From Brassica napus (Eukaryota > Streptophyta > Magnoliopsida > Brassicales > Brassicaceae): a stretch of 64,000 bases of DNA. The notes below the pieces were generated by a model, which worked only from the letters and a program-made list of their open reading frames with translations, had not been told where the DNA came from and made no database searches. Positions 34,901-46,320 of this stretch are shown in pieces. The stretch is taken from the NCBI RefSeq assembly GCF_020379485.1, contig NC_063447.1:56223452-56287451 (forward strand), in the 5' to 3' direction. Each line of letters starts with the position of its first letter. The stretch's first letter is position 1. The translations under genes were made by a program, and so were the position numbers.

Positions 34901-36597
34901 ACGAACTAGCAATCTTTAATGTGAATCTGTGAGCTTAAGTAGACATCTTTCATGTTAACCTCACATCTGTTCTCTGTTGCTTGCCCAAGATTCAATATAT
35001 TGTGCTCAATATATTGTGCTTCAGGTCAGGTATGTAGTATATGTCTTTGAGTGTCTTCTTCTCTCCAGTCTTGCACACAAAGGTAACCACACCCTTTCCT
35101 ACAATGTCAACACACAATCCATCACCAAACTTCACTTTCCCTTTGGTGTTGAGATTCAAACTCGAAAAGAACTCCTTGTTTCTTGTCATGTGATTGCTCG
35201 CTCCATTATCCAAATACCAGACACTTGTATTGTCTTTGTCGATATCAAGATTCTTCAGAATCACCTTATCTTCGTTCAAAAACACTACCTCGTGTACATA
35301 GAGTGCATCAGCCTCTTCTGTTCCGTTTAGGTTGGTTTCTTGATTCTTCTCTGTCTTCTCGGGACAGACAGTTGCGTAGTGACCAGGCTTGTCACATCTC
35401 CAACATATCAGCTTTGAACGATTCTTCTTCGAGTTGTTATCTTCGGTGTGTGACGCACGGTTTTGGTTGTGTGACCTACCTCGACCTCTGCCTCTACCGT
35501 TCCATCCTCTTCCTCTACCACGGGAATTGTCATAGCCCCTCTGACTATGCTCTTCATTTTTCGAAAACATCAGCTTCCCTTGGTCTTCTTTCTGAGTTTC
35601 TTCTCCTACACGCTCCTCGTACGCCTTAAGCCTTCCAACTATGTCTTCAAACCCTGTCGAGTTAAGATCTAGGACTTGCTCAAGTGATGCTACGATCTGG
35701 ATATACTTGTGTCTCGGAAGACCCTTCAAGAACTTCTTGACCATCTTGGATTCTTCTATGTTTTCTCCCAAAGAGGTTGCTTTGGATGATAGGCCCGATA
35801 TCTTCCCCGCGAATTCATCGACCGTATCGTTATCATCCATCTTCAACCTATCAAACTCCGTCATCAACGTCTGAAGTCTCGCCTCCCTTACACGATCAGC
35901 TCCTAGGTGTCGCGACTTGATGGCGTTCCAGATCTCTTTTAATGCGGTTTGTTCTCCCACCTGGAGAATCAATGTTTCGGGAACATATTGAAACAAAAGA
36001 GCTATCGCAACATCGTTCTTCTTTTGATCATCTGAACCGGGTTCAAAAGATGATCGGGTTCAATCGTGTCCCACACTTCATGAACCCGAAGTAGAACCTT
36101 CATCCTCATCGACCATACTGTATAGTTTGTCGATGACAACATCAGACATTGGATGAATGTAGATCCAAAGTCCTTCGTGCGTGGAGCCCTAGTCACGTCG
36201 GCCATCTTGCCGTTGCGATTTCTTATTCACAAGCACCAGGATCTTAAGCTACAACTTAAGCTTAGATCGAGTCTCCAACCTGAGGCTCTGATACCAATTC
36301 AAATCTCTAGAACACAAGAGTTTATAAGAACAACTTTTCTTATTAGCTTTAGAAACTACTCAAAACTAAAGCTCTCAATATGTTTCTCTTAGATCATATG
36401 AAACACCTCTCCATTAGACCTATATTTATATGAAAGACAATTCTCTTTAACATGTGGGATATGGAAAACACAAACCTAATCTAAATAGAAACTTCATTTT
36501 CCTATTTTGTTTCCTTATTGTGTTTATCTTAACGTATTAAACATCTAATAATATGTTAAGTTTCCACGGGCTTTTTCCACGGGCTTGGAATTACTCA
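31908..36597 (-). mobile_element. Ty1/copia LTR retrotransposon, minus strand, truncated 3' LTR
   Basis: The 5' LTR is about 36297-36597. Next to it at 36286-36296 lies TGGTATCAGAG (minus), the initiator-Met tRNA primer-binding site. The 3' LTR runs from 32105 leftward, begins TGTTGGATAATTCC and is preceded by the purine tract AAAGAGGTGAA. Similarity to the 5' LTR stops near 31908, so about the last third of the 3' LTR is missing. The two LTRs differ at several positions and by small indels, including a repeated CCACGGGCTT in the 5' LTR. Coding order gag-protease-integrase-RT-RNase H identifies copia. Confidence 0.88.
32115..36205 (-). pseudogene. Copia gag-pol, fragmented
   Basis: The reading frame starts at the ATG at 36205 and is broken repeatedly. 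36002-36205 holds the gag start; a frameshift near 36000 leads to 34992-35996, with gag, a CCHC knuckle (CWRCDKPGHYATVC) and the protease region (WYLDNGASNHM). 34703-34912 holds the integrase zinc-binding part (HARLGH); 34363-34710 holds part of the integrase core; 33846-34256 follows. Reverse transcriptase lies in 33354-33770 and 32952-33341 (YVDDLFVTG), with a stop between them. RNase H lies in 32115-32903. At least six breaks, and an apparent deletion in the integrase, make it inactive. Confidence 0.88.
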
Positions 36598-36917
36598 TTT
36601 TTTAATCATCCAATCATTTTCTTTATATCATAGCAATTCAAATATGTTGTATATTCTATTCTTATGAACAAACAGGTTACCTTCTTTCGCACGGTTTTAA
36701 TCCCAAAAATTAATCATGAGTCTGTGACAAACATGTTACCTTCTTTCGATCACCATTTCTCTCATTATAGAGAGGGAAAAAAATATAAAGTTAAATTAAG
36801 GAAAAATACAGAAGAATCGACGCCAGAAAAAAAGGAAACAAACTTGATAAATAAAATAAAAGGGAACAAAATGTATGAATATATAGCCCTAAAATATAAT
36901 TAAATAATGAACCATGA
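36598..36917. other. Short intergenic stretch
   Basis: AT-rich, with a near-repeat of GTTACCTTCTTTCG at about 36678 and 36736. The 79-codon frame at 36664-36903 has no recognised features and is not called. Confidence 0.4.
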
Positions 36918-37148
36918 TCAAGCATATATCCTCATTTTGTTAATTACTTTGAAAACATCATCCACGTCATTGTCGTCATGTTCTTTGACCTCCTCCACAC
37001 ACCGCTCATTATCGTCCCCAAGACTGCCATCGCCGCCGCCACATCCTTTTCTGGTGATGTCAGCAGTACCAGACTCGGTTCTCATGAAGAAAGTGCAAAA
37101 GAGAAGTGTTAAGAGGCAACAGATGATAAATTCTCTAGATGCAGCCAT
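36918..37148 (-). CDS. Small secreted peptide, possible RALF-like 17 relative
   Basis: A 76-residue frame starts at the ATG at 37148 and ends at the TAA at 36918. The N-terminus (MAASREFIICCLLTLLFCTF) is a clear signal peptide. The mature part is glycine-rich then acidic (CGGGDGSLGDDNERCVEEV, KEHDDNDVDDVF), ends VINKMRIYA and has two cysteines. It lacks the canonical RALF motifs (YIGYGAL, four cysteines). The suggestion of RALF-like 17 rests on position between a TRAF-like and a PDI gene and on a memory that this Arabidopsis protein is short and divergent. An upstream in-frame ATG at 37196 would put charged residues before the signal peptide and is less likely. No disruption is seen. Confidence 0.55.
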   Translation of the reverse strand: MAASREFIICCLLTLLFCTFFMRTESGTADITRKGCGGGDGSLGDDNERCVEEVKEHDDNDVDDVFKVINKMRIYA

Positions 37149-37196
37149 CGATGAGAACTCTCTCTTTCTATTGTCTGAAAAAGTACAATAGGTCAA

Positions 37197-37526
37197 TCGA
37201 ACTGGCTTTAAAAGCTTTGGTTCTTTTCTTTTGTTATGTTTTTCTCTTACAGTTATGTTTATATAAGAAATGGAATTTACTATTAATGGTATAAAGAGTT
37301 TTCGTTTGCGCTGGTCTTAAGGCTAACTAACTGTTGCTGTATTCTAAACTTATTACTATAATCACTTCTTTTTTTTGACATAATCACTTTCTTAGAAAAT
37401 GAATATCTTCAATTTGATAATATTTAAAGTTAAATTATTTTTTGGTGTAAAAAGTTAAATTATTTAACGAACAGTTTCTTTGTAGAAGTCATTTAATGTA
37501 CAGTTAAGTGGTTAAAATTTGACTTT
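37197..37526. other. Upstream region of the peptide gene
   Basis: AT-rich. A TATA-like element for the minus-strand gene may lie near 37258-37265 (TATATAA on the minus strand at CTTATATAAAC). No gene here. Confidence 0.35.
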
Positions 37527-38250
37527 TTCTTGGGTTCACCCCCTAGGGTGAACCTTTAGGTTCACCAACCAATAGAAAGTTGTCATTTTAGATCTAGTAT
37601 CTTTTAATTAAGGAAACAAAATAACTTGCCAAATTATATTATGCTTTTAAAATAAAAAATAAAAAATTAAATAAATAAAAATAACAATAGTTCTAAAAAA
37701 ATATTATTTTAAAAAAATATTTATTTTTAAGATTTAGAGTTTAGTGTTTAAGATTTATAATTTAGAATTTATCCAAATGTTTAGTGTTTTTCCAAGGGTT
37801 TAGGGTTTACCTAAGGGTTTAGGGTTTACCCAAGCGTTTAGGGTTTACCCAAGGGTTTAGGGTTTACCCAAGGGTTTAAGGTTTTCCCAAGGGTTTAGGG
37901 TTTAGGATTAGAGTTTAGGGTTTAGTGTTTTGTTGACAACATGTTTAGTGTTTTTCCAAGGGTTTAGGGGTTTACCCAAGGATTTAGGGTTTACCCAAAG
38001 ATTTAGGGTTTAGGATTTGAGTTTAGGGTTTAGTATTAGAGCTTAGGGTTTAGTGTTTTGTTGTCAACATTTTTTTTTTTTGAATTCGTTTTTTATATAT
38101 TATTTTTATTTATTTTTAAATTTTATTTTGAAAAGATAATATAATTTGCAAGTTATTTGGTTTCCTTAATTAAAAGATACTAGATTTAAAATGACAATTT
38201 TCTATTGGTTGGTGAACCTAAAGGTTCACCCTAGGGGGTGAACCCAAGAA
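37527..38250. mobile_element. 724-bp foldback element with telomere-like core
   Basis: The ends are long inverted repeats. TTCTTGGGTTCACCCCCTAG at 37527 is the inverse of CTAGGGGGTGAACCCAAGAA at 38231-38250. The match continues inward for about 150 bp, through GGTTCACCAACCAATAGAAA, CTAGTATCTTTTAATTAAGG and GGAAACAAAATAACTTGC. The core at about 37730-38060 is built of GGGTTTAGGG, TTTAGTGTTT and CCCAAGGGTTTA units, related to the plant telomere repeat TTTAGGG. No coding capacity. A target duplication is not clear. Best described as a MITE/foldback element of unknown superfamily. Confidence 0.82.
37785..38060. repeat. Degenerate telomere-like repeats (TTTAGGG type)
   Basis: More than ten copies of GGGTTTAGGGTTTACCCAAG and shorter variants occur in one direction, with a partial larger repeat at about 37928-38065. 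The units are imperfect and interspersed with CCCAA, so this is not a true telomere tract. Confidence 0.8.
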
Positions 38251-38719
38251 TAACTCTTAAAATTTATCCTACGCCCACATTAAAATTATCATTTGTCGAA
38301 ACGTTGGTATGCTTTGATGAGGAAGCCACAAACCCACTAAAAAGTTAATACTCCACCAAAGATTATCTTATTATGTGACTATATATAAATCCAAAATTCA
38401 GACATACGAGACCACTTCTGAGCACAATCCAGTTAAGATGAAATATTCGTCTTAGCCTCCAATTTTTTAAAAAATTATTATACTTGTCGCGTAGCCCCAA
38501 ATCGAAATTGTCTTTAGTAAGATTAATCTAAAAAATGTATATGACTTCTAAATCTTGGATACGGCACTCCAGACATGTTGGGAAATTCTTCACGTGGATT
38601 AATTGTTCATACTTCTTGAAATGCTCTTATCTTACTTTCTTTTTTTGGCAAATATATAGTGAGAAACATTCATCGTTCACAATCCAAAAGTAGTTGAATC
38701 AGGTCACACCTTGTATTCT
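38251..38719. other. Intergenic stretch downstream of the PDI relic
   Basis: No coding content recognised. The DNA becomes AT-rich away from the relic. Confidence 0.4.
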
Positions 38720-39154
38720 TCACAAGTCATCCTTAGTACCAACACTAACATCATCTTCACCTCCTATGAGTTTTTCAGGTGAGAATATATATATCTTCCT
38801 CCATCACTTCCCCGTTCGTACCGTCCCACGCTTTTGTCTTCACGATCTCTGGTGTTCCGTTCATAGGTAAGTTTCCTTTTCCACCGGCTCCAGCATCCTT
38901 TACAAACTCTCTGACGCAGCGCAAACAAAGATTACGTGTTATACAACTGAAGAAATCACTCAACTGAATCTGAACTCTTAGAGATCTCTAACTGAACCAA
39001 AACTTACAAGAGGTGTTGAAGCTCAAATGCACTTCTAAGAGGAGTATATACTCCTTTCTTCACGTTCATGGCTACCATTGCTGGATAACCGTAACCTCCC
39101 ACGTCAACTCTCTTCTCCAAATCCGGCTGAGTTACAGCCGCCACCCACACAAAA
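38720..39154 (-). pseudogene. Protein disulfide isomerase 3' relic (PDIL2 type)
   Basis: Two exons on the minus strand survive. 39008-39154, after a GCAG acceptor, reads FVWVAAVTQPDLEKRVDVGG, then YGYPAMVAMNVKKGVYTPLR and SAFELQHL before a GTAAGT donor. 38720-38910 reads REFVKDAGAGGKGNLPMNGT, PEIVKTKAWDGTNGEVMEED. Then the frame is shifted inside an (AT)n run at about 38786-38795. After the shift the codons give SPEKLIGGEDDV and end KDDL at the TGA 38720-38722, a plausible ER-retention signal. The thioredoxin domains and everything upstream are missing. In Arabidopsis (from memory) PDI At2g32920 lies next to ZFN2, as here. Confidence 0.85.
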
Positions 39155-39573
39155 CTGCATATTTTACATGAGATAATAAGGAAAACTGACTGACTCGATT
39201 GCTTTGAGAGTCACCGGAGTCAATCAGTGAAAGCCAAATGAAAATTTCTTTTTAGAGATAAGGAGGAAAATTTAGAGAGAGATTTCCTACGATAGTTAAC
39301 AGAAACTGTGTGGAGTATTTTTTAAAAAAAATCTCTCAGAAAAATAAAATAGATAATCATCACCCTGATTGGTTAGCATCTGAAAATGGCTAATTGATGT
39401 CAAACTTTATCAACCAATTAAAAAAAAAAAAAATTCAATTCCTATTTTGTTTCAGCCATGACTGTCTTAAAAATCCAAAAAGAAAAAGATAGAAAATGTC
39501 CAAGCCCTTCTTCCAAAAAATTCACAAAAAGGGCAGAAAGAAATTTAGAGATTGTTAGAAACTCGGATCATGG
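39155..39573. other. Spacer between the PDI relic and the zinc-finger gene
   Basis: No upstream PDI exon could be found here. This is the 3' flank of the zinc-finger gene; the plus-strand frame at 39458-39775 is a shadow of its last exon. Confidence 0.5.
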
Positions 39574-41650
39574 TCATGCGGCTTTATCAGATGAGTCCTG
39601 CTTTCCGGAGGTGTCAACTGGTGAAGGATCATCGTCCTGCACTTCTGACTTCTCCGGTCCATCCTCTTCTTTCACAGTCACTGAGCTGTTTTCCTCTGCA
39701 GCAGGTTTGTCACCACCATTGGAGCGGCTTGGCGGTGATGTGATCCTCACAGGAGTTGAAACCGGTGGAGCATAAGCAGAAGGGGGAGAAGGCATGGTGG
39801 AGCCTGTGTTGTTGCAAGTGTTTACTGGCACAGGGTGATCAAACTTGCAGTTTGCTCCATACTTGCAAAACCCATAGGCCTTGAAGTTACCACATGCTGG
39901 TAGTCCCTGAGCACAACAAAGGCAGAGTCATTGGTGTCACCACAAGCTCCACTGATGTTGACAAAATAAACATAAAGACAAGAGAAACTCACTGGTCTAG
40001 CAGGGAGAACCACAGGGTTAAAGAGATTTGGTGGTGGTGATAGTAACATCCTTTCTTTTGGATGACTGTATTTGCAACTATCTCCATATTTACAGGTCCC
40101 AGTTTTCATAAAAAACCTACATTCAGCTCTTTCAGAACTGGAGTCAAGCTCAGTTTTCATATCATAACCACCCTGCACCACAAGAAAAGAAAGAAAAAAA
40201 AAACACAAGATCTTTCAGATTAAGACAAACTCTTGGAACATTGGTCTCTGTGAAGGGAAGGCAGAGAGCCACAGCAAGAACAACAGAGAGAAAGACCTCC
40301 ACTGGAGCCATGACCAAACATATATATAAAGACATACCATGAAAGTAGACCAGCCTTGAGGAGGTGCAACCATAAAGGAATAGGCCTGAGGGTGAAGAGC
40401 TTGAGGACGTGACATAGCTTCATATGTTGCAGGAGCCAAAGGCATCACCGGCAAGCCACCACCAAAAGGAAAGCTAGTAGGTTGGGCATTATGAGTCTGA
40501 GGATGATGGAATTTGCAGGCAACTCCGAACCTACACATCCCTTTCTGCATGTAATATGGGCATGACTTCTCACCCTGGAGAGACAAGGAAACATATAAAG
40601 CTCTCTGTAAAACCATGCAACTGGTGACGAAAATGTAAAAGTAATCCTCACCTGACGCATAGGATAACCGAGGGTATTAAACAGCACCGGTCCAGCACCA
40701 TTCCTGTCCTTTGGGTGGTTATATTTACATGCCGCGCCATACTTACACGCTCCTGTCTTGAGAAAATACTAAAAGAGAAAATTGCATATAGAAGAGTAAT
40801 GTGTGCTCGTTAAAAATCTCCAGAGAGAAAATAAAACAAAATCTAATAACTATTACCACTTTCAGAATAAGGAAAGACACAAGACAATGTATCTTCTTCA
40901 CCATATATGCAATTAAAGACTCAAAAAGCAAGTTTTAAAGACTATATTGCTAACCCTACATGCTCAGCATTCACTCAAGAGACAGAAACAGATACTCAAA
41001 CTATTCAGATCAACACAAGAATGCAAAAATGAGAGATGATAAGCAGTGCACCTCACAGTCTGGCTGTCCAACCCTCTCAGGCAGTTCCTCTCTGTGGTAA
41101 AACACAGCCTGCAAAAGACATTACAAAACTGTAAGCTAGGTGTAAGAGATAATGTGCAGGGAAGAGTCAGTCCCCACCTCTGGAACATGAGAAACAGGAT
41201 GATTGTAACGGCAGCTGCTTCCATAGCCACACTTGCCAGTCCTCATAAAGTAGTGGCAATCTCTCTCACCAGGACGATCAGGAAACAGACTTGTTTCATC
41301 TGTATTCTCTTCGTTAACTTTCACCTTCGTCAAGGTATCTAAACAACATCGTAACACCAAGAGAGAACACACGAGGCATGAGCATCATAAAACTTAAAAC
41401 AACACTTATCAAACGTGAATAGACCGATCGAAATCTAAACTTTGAATACATTATCATCAGAGAACAATCTACCACGACGTAAGAGCGTGATCAGAATCAA
41501 TGATCAGACAAGATAACTCTAAAGATCCGAACTTTTCGACGTATTGTACGATGATGTAATAGAAAAAAAAGAAGAAGAGGAAGTACCTTCAGTTTTGTCG
41601 GAAGATGGGATTGACCCAGTAGAGTTCTGAACCTGCTGAGTTTCAGACAT
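39574..41650 (-). CDS. CCCH-type zinc-finger protein with five fingers (ZFN family)
   Basis: Seven exons join in phase with GT-AG borders: 41587-41650, 41178-41338, 41052-41108, 40652-40768, 40338-40574, 39993-40172 and 39574-39906. The product has 382 residues; start ATG at 41650, stop TAA at 39574-39576. Five C-x8-C-x5-C-x3-H fingers are visible: C49-H68 ([20 protein letters not shown]), C93-H112, C138-H157, C230-H249 and C277-H296. A 2+1+2 spacing with a methionine/proline-rich linker is typical of plant ZFN/HUA1-like proteins, which bind single-stranded nucleic acid and act in RNA metabolism in the nucleus (family knowledge). The C-terminus is Ser/Pro-rich and acidic. Position beside the PDI relic suggests the ZFN2 orthologue. 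No defects seen; the best intact host gene in the window. Confidence 0.92.
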
Positions 41651-43384
41651 GGCTCGTTATTACAGGAGACACAGTCACAGACACAAAAGAAACTCTTGTT
41701 CGTCTCTTATCTTCTCTGAGAAGAGTATTTATGAGTATGTGAAGAGGAGACGATGATCACAATGATCAACACCTAATAACAAATAGAAGGAAAAAAAATC
41801 TGTGAATATTAAATAAGGAAATAGATTTGTTTCTTTTTTACAATAAATGATAAAAGAAGAAGAAAATGTTGAAGTCTTAAAAAATATTAACTTTTTTTTT
41901 GGGTTCTTTCCCAAAGATAGAATTTTATTGTTTGAACAAATCTAAAAAAGAAAAAATCTTTGCCCAAATATTCTCTTATTCTCTCTCTTTTGCATTTTCC
42001 TTTTTTTTCTCAGAATACTGAGATTTCCGTGGGAATTTTTCGGATCTTGCTTTTTTGTTTTTTTTTTTGGTTTTTTTTTTTTTTTCCAATGTTAATGCGT
42101 TTCAATGTGAAAAGAAGAAAATAAAGGCAGAAAAACACAGGGTTTAAATAAAATAAATAAATAAATAAGAGTGCAGATTAATAATGAGATTTTCTCCTTT
42201 TGTACGGATTTACAAATTCTGCCGGTCCTTCGGAAATGACAATTTTATCCATATATTTTTGCGCTTGATTCAATTTTTAGTGCCATGCTCTCACTCAGAA
42301 CCCTCGGATCAGAACTTTGTGGGACCCGTTTTATTCTCTTATTCTTCCGATCCCATATTAATAAAAACTACTAAATCTTCTATAAACATTTAATAAAATA
42401 TATTTTATGAAATTAGTAATCTTAAAATATTGGATTTTTTCAATTATTACCATAAAATTTTAAATTTAAAGCAATTTATTCACATATCTAAATGAAGGTG
42501 ACTAGGAGTGTATATTTGTTTTGTTAGATTTTTTCTAGTCTTATTCTTCAAATCACCAACTTACTATGTCAGATGGATAAATACTTGGATTGACTAGTGA
42601 GCTCTAATTTTAAGAGAATTTATGTATCTTTAAATTTTTTTGTCAAATAAGTTTCAGAATTCAAAATATTACTGAATTTTTATACGTCTTTCGTATACAA
42701 AAGATTGATATTTTAGTTTTTTTTTCTTATATACAAAAGATTAATGCATATGTTTTAATTAATACATTCTGTTTTAAAAGTTAAACATAAATTAACATAT
42801 AAAATGTAAGTAATAATTTTATTGGGAATTAAATAAAATTTTAAACTAATTAAAATAAATCCAAAAGCAATAGACAAAAGTAAATATTTTTTTAATATGT
42901 GTAAACAACTTTAAACATCAGTATTTTTATACAGATGGAGTTTCTTAATAAAAGACTTACGGGCATTTTATATAGTATTCTCCCTTTTTTATTTTGTAGC
43001 TACCTAATGACCAATAACTAAGTTATATTTGGTTGATCAGTGTATCAAGTTATTTCAAATAATATTCAAAAATTAAAGATATATCTAAAGATAAAGACAT
43101 AATTTTGAAAATTTTTTAAAACACAAATCATAAATTTAAAAGTATAATTAAAGTTTTAGAGTTTTAAACCATTAGTCTATGCATTTATTCAAAATTTTAT
43201 TTTTTTAATATTTATAAAATTGGATATAGTTTGATCATTTCACTTGCACATGCCAAAAAACGTTTTTAAGTTAATTAAGGTGGCAACTCGAAAGTTCGTG
43301 CCACATTTTTTATAAACATGTTTAAGTTTTATTTTGTTTTTCAGTTTAACTTGTATGCGCCAATTTACTTATATAGTAGTTGTA

Positions 43385-43422
<38 letters not shown>

Positions 43423-43980
43423 TACATGTAAACTAGGTTATTTCAATCAAAATTGGTAGACTGCAGGATTGTATGATCATATACGAAAGGTACAACTATC
43501 ATCTAGTTAAGATTAAACAGATCCAAAGAAACTAACCTGAATCATGGCATATGTTAAATTGGTAGTACTATAAGTGTTCTATTAATTTTATTTATAAATT
43601 TCATGTTTCATAAATTAAGTAACGTTGTAGAATAAAATTTACATTACAGACTAAATGTTGTTTTATAGTTTCAATGTGAAATTTGTTAACTCAGATGTTA
43701 TATAACTTTTTATATTTTTAAATTTATTTTTCAATTTGCTAAAATATGTTTAGGTGTATAAGTAATGATATTTTTATTTTAAAATATACTTTTGAGCAAG
43801 GATTTAAAAACATATAAAGTTTTTAAAACAATTTGTGTGCATAAAATTTAAAACAAATACTCCTCAAAAATTCTTGTGTGCATAAAAAAATTCTTGTGTG
43901 CATAAAATTAAAATAAAACTGAGAAAGTATATTGATTTCTTGTTTTGGGGTAAGTCTCTTCAATATTAAAGTGACAACTA
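41651..43980. other. Upstream region of the zinc-finger gene and AT-rich DNA
   Basis: 41651-42180 is the likely promoter and leader of the minus-strand zinc-finger gene. It holds a long T/A-rich tract near 42050-42090 and an (AAAT)n run near 42150-42168. The rest is AT-rich without genes, including a (TA)n microsatellite at about 43388-43420. Confidence 0.5.
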
Positions 43981-43988
43981 GGCGATAG

Positions 43989-44084
43989 TAAACATTGGGT
44001 TAATAAGCAAATAAATAAATAAACAAAACAATAATTAACATTGGGTTAATAAGCAAATAAATAAATAAACAAAACAATAATTAA
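43989..44084. repeat. Tandem duplication of about 47 bp
   Basis: The segment AACATTGGGTTAATAAGCAA ending AAACAAAACAATAATT occurs twice back to back, at about 43990-44036 and 44037-44083. Each copy carries an (AAAT)n run. Confidence 0.8.
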
Positions 44085-44636
44085 CATTTAATGTGGTTGG
44101 GCACGAATCTATTATCTACCAACATGCCGTTCTGCTGTATTCCATCATTTTTTTTTTAATGGACACAGAACAAGTGTAGACTATTAGGTTCAGAGATTAC
44201 ACGAGGGTTATTGTCTTAAAAGCAATCGAATGTCCAAGGATGATGATTATTTCTTTTCTCTTCAAAACATCAAATGTTTATTTTAACTGATTTGTATTAC
44301 CACTCAAATTTAACTTTACGATAACACAAATAAGAAATTAAAAAGTTAAAATAAGTTTAGTCAAACCGGTTTTTGATATAGTATATTGAGGGACAGAGAC
44401 AGAGGATATAAACAGCCTTTGGGACCAAGCCAAGCCTTTTGACTCGTACAATAGAAGAAAACAAAGTTAAAGAGGGGGCAAAATGGTGAAAAGAAAAGAT
44501 TGATTCAAGCACAAGAAATCTTATGCATTGCAGTTTTAGCAGAGCCAGGTAGGAGCCACATGTGGGGTGAAGGAGAAGAAGAGGAGGTGGTGTTGGGAAT
44601 AGCGTAAGAGCAAACGATACTGACCCGTCATTATTT

Positions 44637-44706
44637 TGCCACGTAAGCAGTTCTGAAAGGTAGTTGTTGTTTGCCACGTAAGCAGTTCTGAAAGGTAGTT
44701 GTTGTT
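44637..44706. repeat. Tandem duplication of about 35 bp
   Basis: TTTGCCACGTAAGCAGTTCT followed by GAAAGGTAGTTGTTG appears twice in direct succession. The surrounding weak minus-strand frame (44357-44677) is not supported as a gene. Confidence 0.8.
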
Positions 44707-45429
44707 TCTAGAGTTATTTACACTTAAAGGCAGTTTCTACGTTTTTATTTCACTCAAAGACATTTTCAGCTACTGAATTAGTTTATCTCAACTAAAATGA
44801 AACCAGAAGTGGACTTTTCAACTAGTGGGACCTATCATTATCTCTTTCCTTTTTAATCTTCTTTTTCTATCGTTGTTTCTTTTTCTTTTATAGCTAAAAA
44901 TTAAATTTATAAATTTTATTATCTGTCAATCTTCCCAAACAAGAAGAAGAAAAGACAAGAACTTCAGATCCATTATAATCTACACCGTCAAAAGTCCCAA
45001 ATTCCTGCGTTATTCCGTTTCAATCAAGTTATGCCATGAATTTCATCCATCGTCAATCTCCGCACCAGAGACTCTTTTGAAGTTTCGACCAAAGCTCTAG
45101 TTTTTTTGGGCCAACGAAATTACCATCGCGTCAGACTCTTTCATACCCCTTTCCGACGTCATGGCCTCACATCTCGCCCTCACGGCTCCGCCAGAACAAG
45201 TTCGAGAGCACCAATGGCTATTTTTATGTTTTTGCGCGTTTGGTCCTTTAGGATTCACATAATTATGTTTTAACCCCAAACTTTTAATTATGCGGATGTC
45301 TACCCGAATTAATTCTCTAACTTCTTGATTGTTCATTTCAGCCCTTCATCATAACTACATGAATGGTCTTTTATCTTTTGCTTGCTTTCATTTTTTCTCC
45401 ATATTGTCAAAATAAACAATTGTGTTTTA

Positions 45430-46320
45430 TGCTTTGCTTATGTACGTCATTCATGTACACAAGTACATAATGTCAGCGTACATGTGTACATGTGAAAGAG
45501 AAAATTTTATCTTTGTAAGTGTAAGGATGAGGAAGTGTGGTTTACGTGAATAGAAATAGTTCTCATTTTTGAGTGAAGCTTAGTTTAGATCTTGATACAA
45601 TATGCGTTGATATTATATTTCCTACCTTCTCTATGTAACATGTGTGGTGTACACGTGTACAAGCGTTTTTGTGTACAATAAATAAGGAGGTGTACATGTG
45701 TACGCTAAATATGATAGTGTATATATGTAAAACAACCAGAAATTAATCAAGCTAAAACCTACCATGAAGCTAGCATGAAAACACACACACTGATCAGAAG
45801 CTCTGAAACATGATGAGAGCATGATTTGGATAACTCACAACCAGCATCAGTACTATCTGTGATACTCTCTATCACTTTCTATTGATTTGGTAGCTCAGTC
45901 TCTTACCGAATTTAGGTGTACATATGGTTTTTCGTGCACATGGATATTGAAAATTCAGGGTACATGTGGACATACATAACCAATAGAAAAATCCAGGCAA
46001 TACGTACACAAATTTTGTTATATCCACATGTGCAATAATTCACATGTTCATCAATTAATTTTTACAATAATATATGGACACCAGAAAATATTTTATATTT
46101 ATTTGCAAGGATTCGAATGCACACCTGATAAATTTGTTTGGTACATTTACAAATTACAATATTTATATGGTAAAAAATTGTAACTTTAAAAGCTATTTTA
46201 TGTGTACACTATACTATGTACACAAATATTTTTCATCCATGTGTACAATAGTTCGCATGTACATTAATTGATTTGTAGAATAATACATGAACTCCAGATC
46301 ATTTTTGTACACATATTGCA
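45430..46320. repeat. Cluster of TGTACA / GTACATGTGTAC motifs
   Basis: Over about 900 bp words such as GTACATGTGTACATGTG (45478-45494), GTGTACACGTGTACAAG (45647-45663) and GTGTACATGTGTACG (45691-45705) recur many times at irregular spacing, on both strands because the core is palindromic. They are not simple tandem repeats. No gene was recognised in 44710-47946. Confidence 0.6.

Noticed and set aside
44357..44677. 106-codon minus-strand frame
   Set aside because: Crosses a tandem duplication, lacks similarity and has no gene-like context.
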